From: an uncultured Bacteroidota bacterium
Lineage (GTDB): Bacteria; Bacteroidota; Bacteroidia; Bacteroidales; P3
Assembly (NCBI GenBank): GCA_900546465.1
Contig: URCX01000088.1
Coordinates: 1-8,350 of the forward strand
DNA length: 8,350 nucleotides
Reading direction: 5' to 3'
The position numbers and the translations under genes were made by a program. Each line of letters opens with the position of its first letter. Within the stretch, counting starts at the first letter, position 1. The notes under the pieces are model-generated. The model was given only the letters and a program-made list of their open reading frames with translations, was not told the DNA's origin and made no database searches. Positions 1-6,555 of this stretch are shown one piece after another.

Positions 1-746
1 TATATAAATTCACCGCCTGCAAGGATTTCCATATTGTCATTCTGATAGGAATAACGAGCTGCAAAATTGACGAAACTTTGTTGCGATGTGGTGAAAAGGT
101 ATGTAAGATACGCTGTATAACGTCTTGCAAGACGGATATTGCTATTGTCGTAGAAAGAGTATACAGGACTGTTCAGATGAGCGACTGCAAAGCCTGCCGA
201 AATGTGTTTGTCCTCTTTCAGACTTATCTGCCAATGTATGCCGACTCCTATGTCGAATGCAGTTGTTTTTGACAGATATATTCCCTCCTTGTCAGAGGGC
301 GAAAGTCCGAAATCGGCTTTCTCCACATCGTATGACCACGAAGTGTTTTGCATATTGATACCCACAGCGATGAAATGGTTATTTCTTTTTGTCAACATTT
401 TATTGTAAGCCATGGAAAGTAAGAGTTGTCGTTGTCCGAAGCCTAAACTTCCGGCTACATCTTTCAGGAAACCGCAACCCAAGCCGAAAGAGTGTTTGTA
501 ACGTGAGGAGGAAAACAACTTTGCTTCCGATGTAATTAGCGTAGTATTGTATCCTCTGCCGGAAACGGTCTGCCACTGATTTCTATAAGCGGCTCCTACT
601 TTGAAATCGGAAGAAAAAAATGCTGTTTTTGCAGGATTGAGGTACATATCGCCGGCCATAAATGACGAAAAGTGAACATCTTGTGCAGAAAGATTTATGC
701 ACAAAAAGAAAAGCATACAAATAAAAATAGCTTTGCAAATGTTCAC
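1..746 (-). CDS. PorP/SprF-family type IX secretion outer-membrane protein (partial, 3' end off window)
   Basis: The open frame runs without a stop from a GTG at 746 to the left edge, giving 248 codons; the C-terminus is missing. The GTG start yields a convincing signal peptide: residues 1-21 have a lysine at 5, a hydrophobic core and an NLSA cleavage site before Q22. The nearest in-frame ATG (716) would leave only about 11 residues before the cut, and an in-frame stop lies at 780-782, so GTG is the best start. The mature N-terminus QDVHFSSF..MYLNPA (22-39) is the family hallmark of PorP/SprF, followed by alternating short beta-strands typical of an outer-membrane barrel (GVGIHW, AARYSY). PorP/SprF proteins act with the type IX secretion and gliding machinery; that role here is inferred from family, and no porK/L/M/N genes are visible. 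It lies 25 nt after the GNAT gene, so it is probably cotranscribed. The family call is fairly secure, the exact function is not. Confidence 0.82.
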   Translation of the reverse strand, partial: MNICKAIFICMLFFLCINLSAQDVHFSSFMAGDMYLNPAKTAFFSSDFKVGAAYRNQWQTVSGRGYNTTLITSEAKLFSSSRYKHSFGLGCGFLKDVAGSLGFGQRQLLLSMAYNKMLTKRNNHFIAVGINMQNTSWSYDVEKADFGLSPSDKEGIYLSKTTAFDIGVGIHWQISLKEDKHISAGFAVAHLNSPVYSFYDNSNIRLARRYTAYLTYLFTTSQQSFVNFAARYSYQNDNMEILAGGEFI

Positions 747-771
747 CTCATGGATTTTGTTGATTTTACTT

Positions 772-1254
772 TTATTCCTTATAAGATTTCGCCAAGGCTT
801 GCAATGCTTCGTTCTCGATACGGTAAACCGTCCACTCACTCAAAGGCTTTGCTCCCATTGCTTTATAAAAATCTATGCTCGGCTTATTCCAATTCAATAC
901 AATCCACTCAAAACGCGGGCAGTTATTCTTTACGGCTTGTGAAGCGAGATAAGAAAGAAGCATTTTGCCATACCCTTTGCCTCTGTACGATGGTTGAACA
1001 TAAAGGTCTTCAAGATAAAGCCCTGCCCTACCCCTCCATGTGGAAAAATTGAAGAAATAAAGTGCAAAACCTATACTTTCACCCTTTTCCTCCAACAATA
1101 CTGCATTTGCCTGTTTCTTATCGAATATAGCTTCTTCCAAAGTCGCAACGCTTGCTTCAACTGCGTCCGGCTCTTTCTCATATTCTGCCAATTCCTGTAT
1201 GAATTGCAAAATTTTTGGGCAGTCTTCCCTGTGTGCTTGTCTTATTACAGCCAT
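772..1254 (-). CDS. GNAT family N-acetyltransferase, spermidine/diamine (SSAT)-like
   Basis: This 160-residue single-domain GNAT is predicted to transfer an acetyl group from acetyl-CoA to a primary amine in the cytoplasm. The acetyl-CoA pyrophosphate loop RGKGYG is at 91-96, preceded by the beta-4 strand LYLEDLYV (79-86). The segment WNKPSIDFYKAMGA (122-135) closely resembles the WNEPSINFYKRRGA stretch of eukaryotic spermidine/spermine N1-acetyltransferase, and Y130 aligns with that enzyme's catalytic tyrosine. The N-terminus (IRQAHREDCPKILQFIQELA) is also SSAT-like. This supports a polyamine or thialysine-type acetyltransferase, but GNAT substrates cannot be read safely from sequence, so no symbol is given. 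It sits 10 nt after the lipoprotein gene and has its own Shine-Dalgarno sequence. The length is complete for the family. Confidence 0.9.
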   Translation of the reverse strand: MAVIRQAHREDCPKILQFIQELAEYEKEPDAVEASVATLEEAIFDKKQANAVLLEEKGESIGFALYFFNFSTWRGRAGLYLEDLYVQPSYRGKGYGKMLLSYLASQAVKNNCPRFEWIVLNWNKPSIDFYKAMGAKPLSEWTVYRIENEALQALAKSYKE

Positions 1255-1260
1255 ATCTTT

Positions 1261-1264
1261 CTCC
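1261..1264 (-). promoter_or_regulatory. Shine-Dalgarno of the GNAT gene
   Basis: On the minus strand GGAG is followed by AAAGAT and the ATG at 1254, a 6-nt spacing. It lies immediately after the lipoprotein stop codon. Canonical Shine-Dalgarno sites are often absent in Bacteroidota, so this supports the chosen start and suggests independent re-initiation inside the operon. Confidence 0.6.
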
Positions 1265-1981
1265 TTATTTCAATTTCATTTTTATGATTGAAGCGTCTTT
1301 TTCTATTAACTCCTTTATCTTCATCAACCCGTCCTGCAATGCAAGTGTTGCTGCACGCCTTTGAAATTCGTAATAGCCGTGATAAAATGCCATATACTGT
1401 TTCGCATAACCTCGTTCATTAAATTTTGCCACGAGATTATTCCGAGTATCATATATTTCTACAATCACCTCCAACTCTGTCTCGTTTGCACAAAGGGGCA
1501 TGCCGAAAACATTAAGCACTCCGAAAGTGAAACCGCTCAACCATGACCATTTGTAATTGTTTTTGTTGTAGATGTCTCCTGCTCTTATGACGATGTTCCC
1601 CTTTTTGCGAGTTGTCATATCGCATATATTATCACTTACTTCGGTTACGAAAACATCGGCTGCGTCTTGTATTCTTTTCTCAGCCGTATAGAGTTTCGTT
1701 TTTGCGTTTATTTCATAAACGCCTTTACCGTAAGGAGTATCCGTAAGTCCGTAAGGAGTTTTCAAATCGTCGGACACCTTAACGGAATACGAATTTGCTC
1801 CATATGCATTCTCAAATGATGGTTGGTCTATCCAACATGTAAGTTTGGGTAAAAGGCTCACATTTCTATAATCCGGTTGAAACAAATCTTTTTCCAAAGA
1901 TTTGCAACTGCAAAAGCCCACAATGACAGTCATCGCAAGCAGTATTCTCATCACTCTTTTTTGATTTGGGTGTTTTCTCAT
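1265..1981 (-). CDS. uncharacterised outer-membrane-type lipoprotein
   Basis: I do not recognise this 238-residue protein. It starts with a basic n-region (RKHPNQKRVMR), a hydrophobic core (12-22) and a lipobox-like FCSC ending at C26; C24 is a less likely alternative. This predicts lipid attachment and export to the envelope. The mature part is mixed alpha/beta, with a TPYG..TPYG duplication at 75-85 (an 11-bp direct repeat at 1728-1738 and 1749-1759). A glycine- and aromatic-rich hydrophobic stretch follows at 145-163 (WSWLSGFTFGVLNVFGMP), then strands around ELEVIVEIYD and a C-terminal amphipathic helix (about 207-228). The layout loosely resembles CsgG/TolB-N-type envelope lipoproteins, but that is only an impression. 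Its ATG overlaps the mtaB stop as ATGA, so translation is probably coupled to mtaB. M11 is a possible alternative start but would shorten the signal. Confidence 0.85.
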   Translation of the reverse strand: MRKHPNQKRVMRILLAMTVIVGFCSCKSLEKDLFQPDYRNVSLLPKLTCWIDQPSFENAYGANSYSVKVSDDLKTPYGLTDTPYGKGVYEINAKTKLYTAEKRIQDAADVFVTEVSDNICDMTTRKKGNIVIRAGDIYNKNNYKWSWLSGFTFGVLNVFGMPLCANETELEVIVEIYDTRNNLVAKFNERGYAKQYMAFYHGYYEFQRRAATLALQDGLMKIKELIEKDASIIKMKLK

Positions 1982-3261
1982 AGTATATATGATTTATGTT
2001 TGTGGTCAATGGTTTCTATGATTTCTTCTGTTATTTCGTTGATGTATCGCTCATCAAACTTTCTTCCTACTCTTATATAATTTTCTGTGAAGCCGTACAT
2101 TATTCCATCTTCATTATCTGCCTCCCAAAGGATGCTTACTTTTCTGCCTTTATTTGCTTGGTAGAAGGCTTCTTTTTTTTGGTCGGAGAGCTTTTGCAAT
2201 TCCATGCTTCTTCTGTGCCTTTCACTCATGGGAACACTTTCCGGCATACCGGCTGCCGGTGTTCCTGGACGTTCGGAGTAGGTAAAGACATGCAATGCAG
2301 CCAAAGGAAGAGATGCGATAAAGTCTTTGGCTTCCGCAAAGTCCTCTGCCGTTTCATGCGGAAAGCCGACTATCACATCAGCTGCTATAAAAGCTTGCGG
2401 CATACGGAAATTTATATAATTCACTCTTTCCGCAAACAGTTCTCTGTCGTATTTGCGTCTCATCAGATGCAGTATTTTATTGCTGCCTGCTTGCAAAGGT
2501 ATATGGAAATGAGGAAGAAATTTGTGTGAACGAGCACAGAAGTCCACTGTTTCTTCCGTTATGAGATTGGGTTCTATGCTTGAGATTCTGTAACGCTCTA
2601 TTCCCTCTATTTTATCCAATTCACGAATAAGTTCAAGGAATGTCTCTCCGCTTTGTTTACCGAACTCACCTATGTTTACGCCCGTCAATACGACTTCTTT
2701 CTTATCTTGTTTTGCCAATTCTTCAGCACAGGCTACTGTACTTGCTATATCTCCGCTTCTGCTCCTGCCTCGCGAATACGGAATGGCACAATAGGTACAG
2801 AAATAGTCGCAACCATCTTGTATTTTAAGGAATGAGCGTGTACGATCGGAAGATGAATAAGATGGATAAAAGGAATGCATGCGGCTTATGTCGCATACAT
2901 GATTTTCCACTGCAGTATCTTTCTTATGGTTTTCCACAAGTTCTATCAATTTTCTCTTATCATCATTGCCAAGTATTATATCGACACCTTCGATTTGCTC
3001 TATCTCTGAAGCTTTCAACTGAGACATGCAACCGATTACGGCAACTATTGCATCGGGATTGAGCTTATTCGCCTGCCTTATGGCGTTACGACATTTCTTT
3101 TCCGCAACCTGCGTTACGGTACAAGTATTTATGACATATACATCTGCATTTTCTTTGAATGCAACCTGCACATAGCCTCTTTCCATAAAGCCTCCGGCAA
3201 GGAAAGAACTCTCCGCAAAATTCAGTTTGCAACCCAAAGTATGAAAGGCTATGGTTTTCAT
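1978..3261 (-). CDS. mtaB: tRNA t6A37 methylthiotransferase MtaB
   Basis: MtaB is a radical-SAM enzyme that adds a methylthio group to C2 of N6-threonylcarbamoyladenosine at position 37 of ANN-decoding tRNAs, giving ms2t6A. The protein has 427 residues, normal for the family. The N-terminal methylthiotransferase domain has the TLGCKLN..ES start and cysteines C11, C47 (NTCTVT) and C78 (VIGCMS), which would bind the auxiliary [4Fe-4S] cluster. The radical-SAM domain has C151, C155 and C158 in CDYFCTYCAIPYSRGRSRS. A TRAM-like RNA-binding tail, only weakly recognisable, occupies roughly 375-420. The TLGCKLN and GRSRS signatures favour MtaB over MiaB or RimO. The start is 1 nt after the ligA stop with a good Shine-Dalgarno, and the stop overlaps the next gene by 4 nt. 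I see no missing key residue. Confidence 0.95.
   Translation of the reverse strand: MKTIAFHTLGCKLNFAESSFLAGGFMERGYVQVAFKENADVYVINTCTVTQVAEKKCRNAIRQANKLNPDAIVAVIGCMSQLKASEIEQIEGVDIILGNDDKRKLIELVENHKKDTAVENHVCDISRMHSFYPSYSSSDRTRSFLKIQDGCDYFCTYCAIPYSRGRSRSGDIASTVACAEELAKQDKKEVVLTGVNIGEFGKQSGETFLELIRELDKIEGIERYRISSIEPNLITEETVDFCARSHKFLPHFHIPLQAGSNKILHLMRRKYDRELFAERVNYINFRMPQAFIAADVIVGFPHETAEDFAEAKDFIASLPLAALHVFTYSERPGTPAAGMPESVPMSERHRRSMELQKLSDQKKEAFYQANKGRKVSILWEADNEDGIMYGFTENYIRVGRKFDERYINEITEEIIETIDHKHKSYIL
2231..2265. repeat. interrupted inverted repeat inside mtaB
   Basis: GGAACAC (2231-2237) pairs exactly with GTGTTCC (2259-2265), and inside it CGGCA (2242-2246) pairs with TGCCG (2254-2258), leaving a 4-nt bulge on one side and a 7-nt loop. 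It encodes part of the PGTPAAGMP segment in the C-terminal third of MtaB. There is no T-tract behind it, so it is not an obvious terminator. It may be chance in a GC-richer patch. Confidence 0.4.
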
Positions 3262-3262
3262 C

Positions 3263-5416
3263 TTATGCTCCTTTGTTTTGGTTCAACAATTCAGCGAATT
3301 GCTGTTGGTTTATCATCTTCACGTTCAACTCTTCCGCTTTTTTTCGTTTTTGCGATCCCATATTGTCTCCGCAAACCACATAATCCACCTTGGAAGATAT
3401 ACTGCCGACAACTCTTCCCGCATTTTCTTCGATTATTCTCTTCAATTCCTCTCGTGAGAAAAAAGTGAATGTACCGCTTATCACAAAACTAAGACCTTGC
3501 AGAGCATTTCCACCGCTTTTTTCTTTCACTTCAAAACATAAGCCACGCTCTCTCAATCTTTCAATCAAGGCAATGTTCTCAGGATTTGCGAACCAAGCCA
3601 CGAGGCTTCTTGCAACGCTTTCTCCTATTTCGTCTATCTCAATGAGTTGTTCGTAAGTTGCTTGTGCTAGATTGTCGATTGTCTTATTGTATTGTGCAAG
3701 TTTTTTGGCTGTAACTTCACCCACATATCTTATTCCCAAAGCATAAAGGACTCTCTCAAACTCCACATTCTTGGATTGTTCAATTGCCCGAATGATATTG
3801 GCTGCACTTTTTTCCCGAATGGTCGCCTTATTCTCCTCCCTGCCCGATGTGATACCTATCAAATCATTTTCTCTCAAATCGTATAAGGAGGCAAAATCCT
3901 CCACAAGTCCTTTATCCAATATGGCTTTCATCTTCTCGCCACCCAAATACTCTATATTCATAGCCTTTTTGGATATGAAGTGCTGAAAACGACCGAGTAT
4001 TTGAGGAGGGCAGTGGTTGTAATTAGGACAATAGTGTGCGGCTTCTCCCTCCTGCCTTATGAGCCTTGCTCCACACACAGGACAATTCTCTATGAAGCCT
4101 ATCGGTTTAGGCTCAAAAGTCTCCTGATTTTCAGACTTCAAGGAAGCATTCGATAAAACGCCCTTTTGTTCATCATGAATCGGCGTTTTATTTTTTTCTT
4201 TCGGCGTTTTATTTTGGCAAAACGGCGATTCTATTTTTCCTACTATCTTAGGAATTATTTCTCCGCCTTTTTCGATGATAACGGTATCCCCTTCGCACAA
4301 ACCGAGTTTGGCAATAAAATCGGCATTATGCACACTTGCCCTCTTCACTGTCGTACCTCCGAGCCATACGGGTTCAAAAACCGCAACCGGAGTAACGACA
4401 CCCGTTCTTCCGACCTGATACTCCAAAGTCAAAAGACGACTTTGAGCCTGCTCGGCTTTGAACTTAAATGCTGTAGCCCAACGAGGACTTTTTGCAGTGC
4501 TGCCTAATTTGTTCCAAAGCGAGACTTTGTTGAGTTTAATTACTATACCATCTATGTCGAAAGGCAGATTATCGCGTTCAACATCCCATTCATCAATGAA
4601 ACTCATTATTTCATCAATACTTTTTGCCAAAGCCATGTAAGGAGGCACGTTAAAGCCCCAACTCTTTGCCGCTTTCAGTCTTTCGTAATGGGTTTTCATT
4701 TCTGCCAAATCATCTCCCATAAGAAAATAAAGAAAACATTCCAACTTTCTTTTGGCAACCTCCTTCGTGTCAAGGAGTTTTATGCTTCCCGAAGCAGCAT
4801 TACGAGGATTGGCAAAAGGCTCTTCACCATTCTCTATTCTTTGTTTGTTGAATTGTTCAAAAGCTTTATGCGGATAAATAACCTCTCCCCTGATTTCAAA
4901 CCTCTCCGGAATATTCTCTCCGTATATTTCCAAAGGCACTGTCTTTATTGTGCGTATATTATCGCTCACATCATCGCCCTGAATACCGTCTCCACGAGTT
5001 AAAGCTCTCACAAACTTTCCATTCTCATAAAGAAGGCTTATCGCAACACCGTCATATTTCAATTCGCACACCCATTCCAATTCCGTTTGCTCAGGTAATG
5101 CTTTCTCGGCTCTTGCCACAAAATCGCTTATCTCCTCTCTCGAATAAGTATTCGACAGAGACAGCATAGGGAACTCATGCTTTCCTTGAATAAAATTCTT
5201 GTTTATCTGACCGCCTACACGCTTGGTGGGAGAATTGGGACTTTGCAAGTTCGGAAACGCCTTTTCCAAATCCTCCAATTCTCTCATCAATGCATCAAAC
5301 TCACTGTCCGACACAGTCGGAGCGTCCGATACATAATATTCGTACGTATAACGATTGAGCAACTGCCTCAATCGTTCCACTCTTTCCTTTGCTTCGTTAA
5401 AGCGTAGGCTCGTCAT
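3263..5416 (-). CDS. ligA: NAD+-dependent DNA ligase LigA
   Basis: LigA seals nicks in duplex DNA during replication and repair, using NAD+ for enzyme adenylation. The domain order is complete in 717 residues. An N-terminal Ia domain (about 1-75, YYVSDAPTVSDSEFD) binds NMN. The adenylation domain has catalytic K120 in KYDG, TRGDG (140-144), IRGEV (175-179), DGIVIK (289-294) and WATAFKF (313-319). An OB fold follows from about 326, then a Cys4 zinc finger (C445, C448, C463, C469), helix-hairpin-helix repeats (about 480-620) and a BRCT domain (about 636-717). E. coli LigA has 671 residues. Counting from catalytic Lys to first zinc Cys, this protein has about 32 extra residues, placed at roughly 398-440 and rich in K, N, T, E and Q. 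No catalytic residue is missing. The start overlaps the pdxA end by 20 nt and the stop is 1 nt before mtaB. Confidence 0.97.
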   Translation of the reverse strand: MTSLRFNEAKERVERLRQLLNRYTYEYYVSDAPTVSDSEFDALMRELEDLEKAFPNLQSPNSPTKRVGGQINKNFIQGKHEFPMLSLSNTYSREEISDFVARAEKALPEQTELEWVCELKYDGVAISLLYENGKFVRALTRGDGIQGDDVSDNIRTIKTVPLEIYGENIPERFEIRGEVIYPHKAFEQFNKQRIENGEEPFANPRNAASGSIKLLDTKEVAKRKLECFLYFLMGDDLAEMKTHYERLKAAKSWGFNVPPYMALAKSIDEIMSFIDEWDVERDNLPFDIDGIVIKLNKVSLWNKLGSTAKSPRWATAFKFKAEQAQSRLLTLEYQVGRTGVVTPVAVFEPVWLGGTTVKRASVHNADFIAKLGLCEGDTVIIEKGGEIIPKIVGKIESPFCQNKTPKEKNKTPIHDEQKGVLSNASLKSENQETFEPKPIGFIENCPVCGARLIRQEGEAAHYCPNYNHCPPQILGRFQHFISKKAMNIEYLGGEKMKAILDKGLVEDFASLYDLRENDLIGITSGREENKATIREKSAANIIRAIEQSKNVEFERVLYALGIRYVGEVTAKKLAQYNKTIDNLAQATYEQLIEIDEIGESVARSLVAWFANPENIALIERLRERGLCFEVKEKSGGNALQGLSFVISGTFTFFSREELKRIIEENAGRVVGSISSKVDYVVCGDNMGSQKRKKAEELNVKMINQQQFAELLNQNKGA
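3268..3274 (-). promoter_or_regulatory. Shine-Dalgarno of mtaB
   Basis: AAAGGAG on the minus strand sits 6 nt before the mtaB ATG at 3261, inside the last codons of ligA (N-K-G-A). It fixes the mtaB start and is a strong site for a phylum that often lacks such sequences. Confidence 0.6.
4154..4228. repeat. cluster of short direct and inverted repeats within the LigA insertion
   Basis: A 15-bp direct repeat, TCGGCGTTTTATTTT, occurs at 4181-4195 and 4201-4215 with a 20-bp period. ATAAAACGCC at 4154-4163 is the exact inverted complement of GGCGTTTTAT at 4183-4192 and at 4203-4212. A degenerate fourth copy, AAAACGGCG, is at about 4219-4227. On the coding strand this produces the repeated NKTP peptides. 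It falls between the OB fold and zinc finger of ligA, exactly where the protein is longer than usual, and keeps the reading frame. Confidence 0.65.
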
Positions 5417-6551
5417 CTTTTTGTAATTCCTTCGTTATATCTTCGTCAACGATATTATCACGTCTTGCATTACGCAAAGTGTTTGCCGACAAAACATCAT
5501 ATTCGCGTCTGTTACGGATTATATCCATTGCCAAAAAGACCGCATTTCGGAAACTTTGAGCAGAAGCAATATTTTTACCTGCAATCTCGTATGCAGTGCC
5601 GTGAGCCGGCGATGTTCTGACAAAAGGCAATCCGGCAGTGAAGTTCACACCCTCCGTAAAGCTCATCAATTTGAAAGGAATGAGCCCTTGGTCGTGATAT
5701 AATGCCATAACACCATCGAAATCTCTCATGGAGCCATTGCCGAAAAAGCCATCAGCCGGATAAGGGCCGAAAGCCAATATGCCGTTATCAAAAGCCTCAC
5801 GTATGGCAGGAGCAACTATGCTTTCATCTTCCGTACCTATAAGACCTCTGTCGCCTGCGTGAGGATTTAATGCCAAAACCGCAATTTTCGGCATGCGGAT
5901 CCCGAAATCTCTTTTCAAGGAATTATCCATCACTTTCAGTTTTCTGAGGATAAGTTGCTTTGTTATGACTTTCGGCACCTGGGCAAGAGACAAGTGATTT
6001 GTCATGATACCGATATGAATATCATGACAAGTCATTATCATCAGGCTTTCTTCCGCACCGAACTTTTTCGTGAGATACTCCGTATGTCCGGGAAAATTGA
6101 AACTCTCACTTTGAATATTCTTTTTATTGATTGGATTGGTAACAATTGCGTCAAGCTTTCCGCTCATCAGGTCATGACAAGCATAGTCAAGGCTCAAGGC
6201 TGCCAATTTTCCGCCAATTTCCGTTGCTTGTCCTATATCTATTTTAACCTCTTCCTGAATAATGTTCAATATATTGAACTTATGCGGCTCGACTTGCTCC
6301 ACCGAACGCACATTGACGAAAGGAAAATCATTTGCATTTATCAACTTCTTATGATAAGACGCCACTTTGGAAGAGCCATACAGCACAGGAGTGCAACCTT
6401 CCAACATTCTGCTATCGGAAAAGCATTTGAGCATAACCTCATAACCTATTCCGTTAATATCTCCTTGCGAAATACCGAGACGAATGCTATTCTCATCTTT
6501 ATCTTTCCTCAGTCTGAAAGTCGGTTTTCTCGTATTATTTGTTTCTGTCAT
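5397..6551 (-). CDS. pdxA: 4-hydroxythreonine-4-phosphate dehydrogenase PdxA
   Basis: PdxA oxidises 4-phosphohydroxy-L-threonine with NAD(P)+ in the DXP-dependent pathway to pyridoxal 5'-phosphate. From the ATG at 6551 the protein has 384 residues. Family signatures are GISQGDINGIGYE (26-38), the substrate-binding PGHTEY (H156, T157), and three metal-binding histidines: H186 in TNHLSL, H231 in NPHAGD and H286 in YHDQG. Their spacing of 45 and 55 residues equals that of E. coli H166, H211 and H266. The C-terminal SPAHGTAYEIAG (314-325) is also present. I prefer 6551 because it lies 4 nt after the upstream stop. An in-frame ATG at 6602 would add 17 residues and overlap the peptidase gene by 47 nt. 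Even the shorter form has about 20 extra polar residues before the first conserved strand. The end overlaps the ligA start by 20 nt. Catalytic residues are intact. Confidence 0.95.
   Translation of the reverse strand: MTETNNTRKPTFRLRKDKDENSIRLGISQGDINGIGYEVMLKCFSDSRMLEGCTPVLYGSSKVASYHKKLINANDFPFVNVRSVEQVEPHKFNILNIIQEEVKIDIGQATEIGGKLAALSLDYACHDLMSGKLDAIVTNPINKKNIQSESFNFPGHTEYLTKKFGAEESLMIMTCHDIHIGIMTNHLSLAQVPKVITKQLILRKLKVMDNSLKRDFGIRMPKIAVLALNPHAGDRGLIGTEDESIVAPAIREAFDNGILAFGPYPADGFFGNGSMRDFDGVMALYHDQGLIPFKLMSFTEGVNFTAGLPFVRTSPAHGTAYEIAGKNIASAQSFRNAVFLAMDIIRNRREYDVLSANTLRNARRDNIVDEDITKELQKDDEPTL
5999..6030. repeat. 11-bp perfect inverted repeat inside pdxA
   Basis: TTGTCATGATA (5999-6009) and TATCATGACAA (6020-6030) are perfect inverted copies around a 10-nt loop. 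It lies over the codons for TCHDIHIGIMT, just before metal ligand H186, so part of the symmetry may follow from protein constraint. No T-tract follows on either strand, which argues against a terminator. Confidence 0.5.
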
Positions 6552-6555
6552 AATT

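Noticed and set aside
1704..1722. Hairpin GCGTTTA-TTTCA-TAAACGC as possible terminator or regulatory stem
   Set aside because: Only 7 bp, AT-rich, inside the lipoprotein coding sequence and with no T-tract; could easily arise by chance.
1728..1759. Direct repeat CCGTAAGGAGT, 21-bp period, as a possible microsatellite
   Set aside because: Only two copies, in frame, giving two TPYG motifs; a small local duplication of no clear further meaning.
1996..2529. A 177-codon plus-strand open frame
   Set aside because: Antisense to mtaB, whose cysteine motifs and family match are unambiguous; no promoter or start signal of its own.
1978..3261. MiaB or RimO instead of MtaB
   Set aside because: The TLGCKLN start and CDYFCTYCAIPYSRGRSRS signature fit the MtaB branch better, and the length agrees.
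4181..4215. Possible CRISPR-like or integration repeat
   Set aside because: Two 15-bp copies with only 5 bp between them, inside an essential gene, with no spacers and no cas or recombinase genes nearby.
4166..4507. A 113-codon plus-strand frame over the LigA repeat region
   Set aside because: Its F- and R-rich start simply reads the repeated GGCGTTTTAT units backwards; antisense to an intact ligA.
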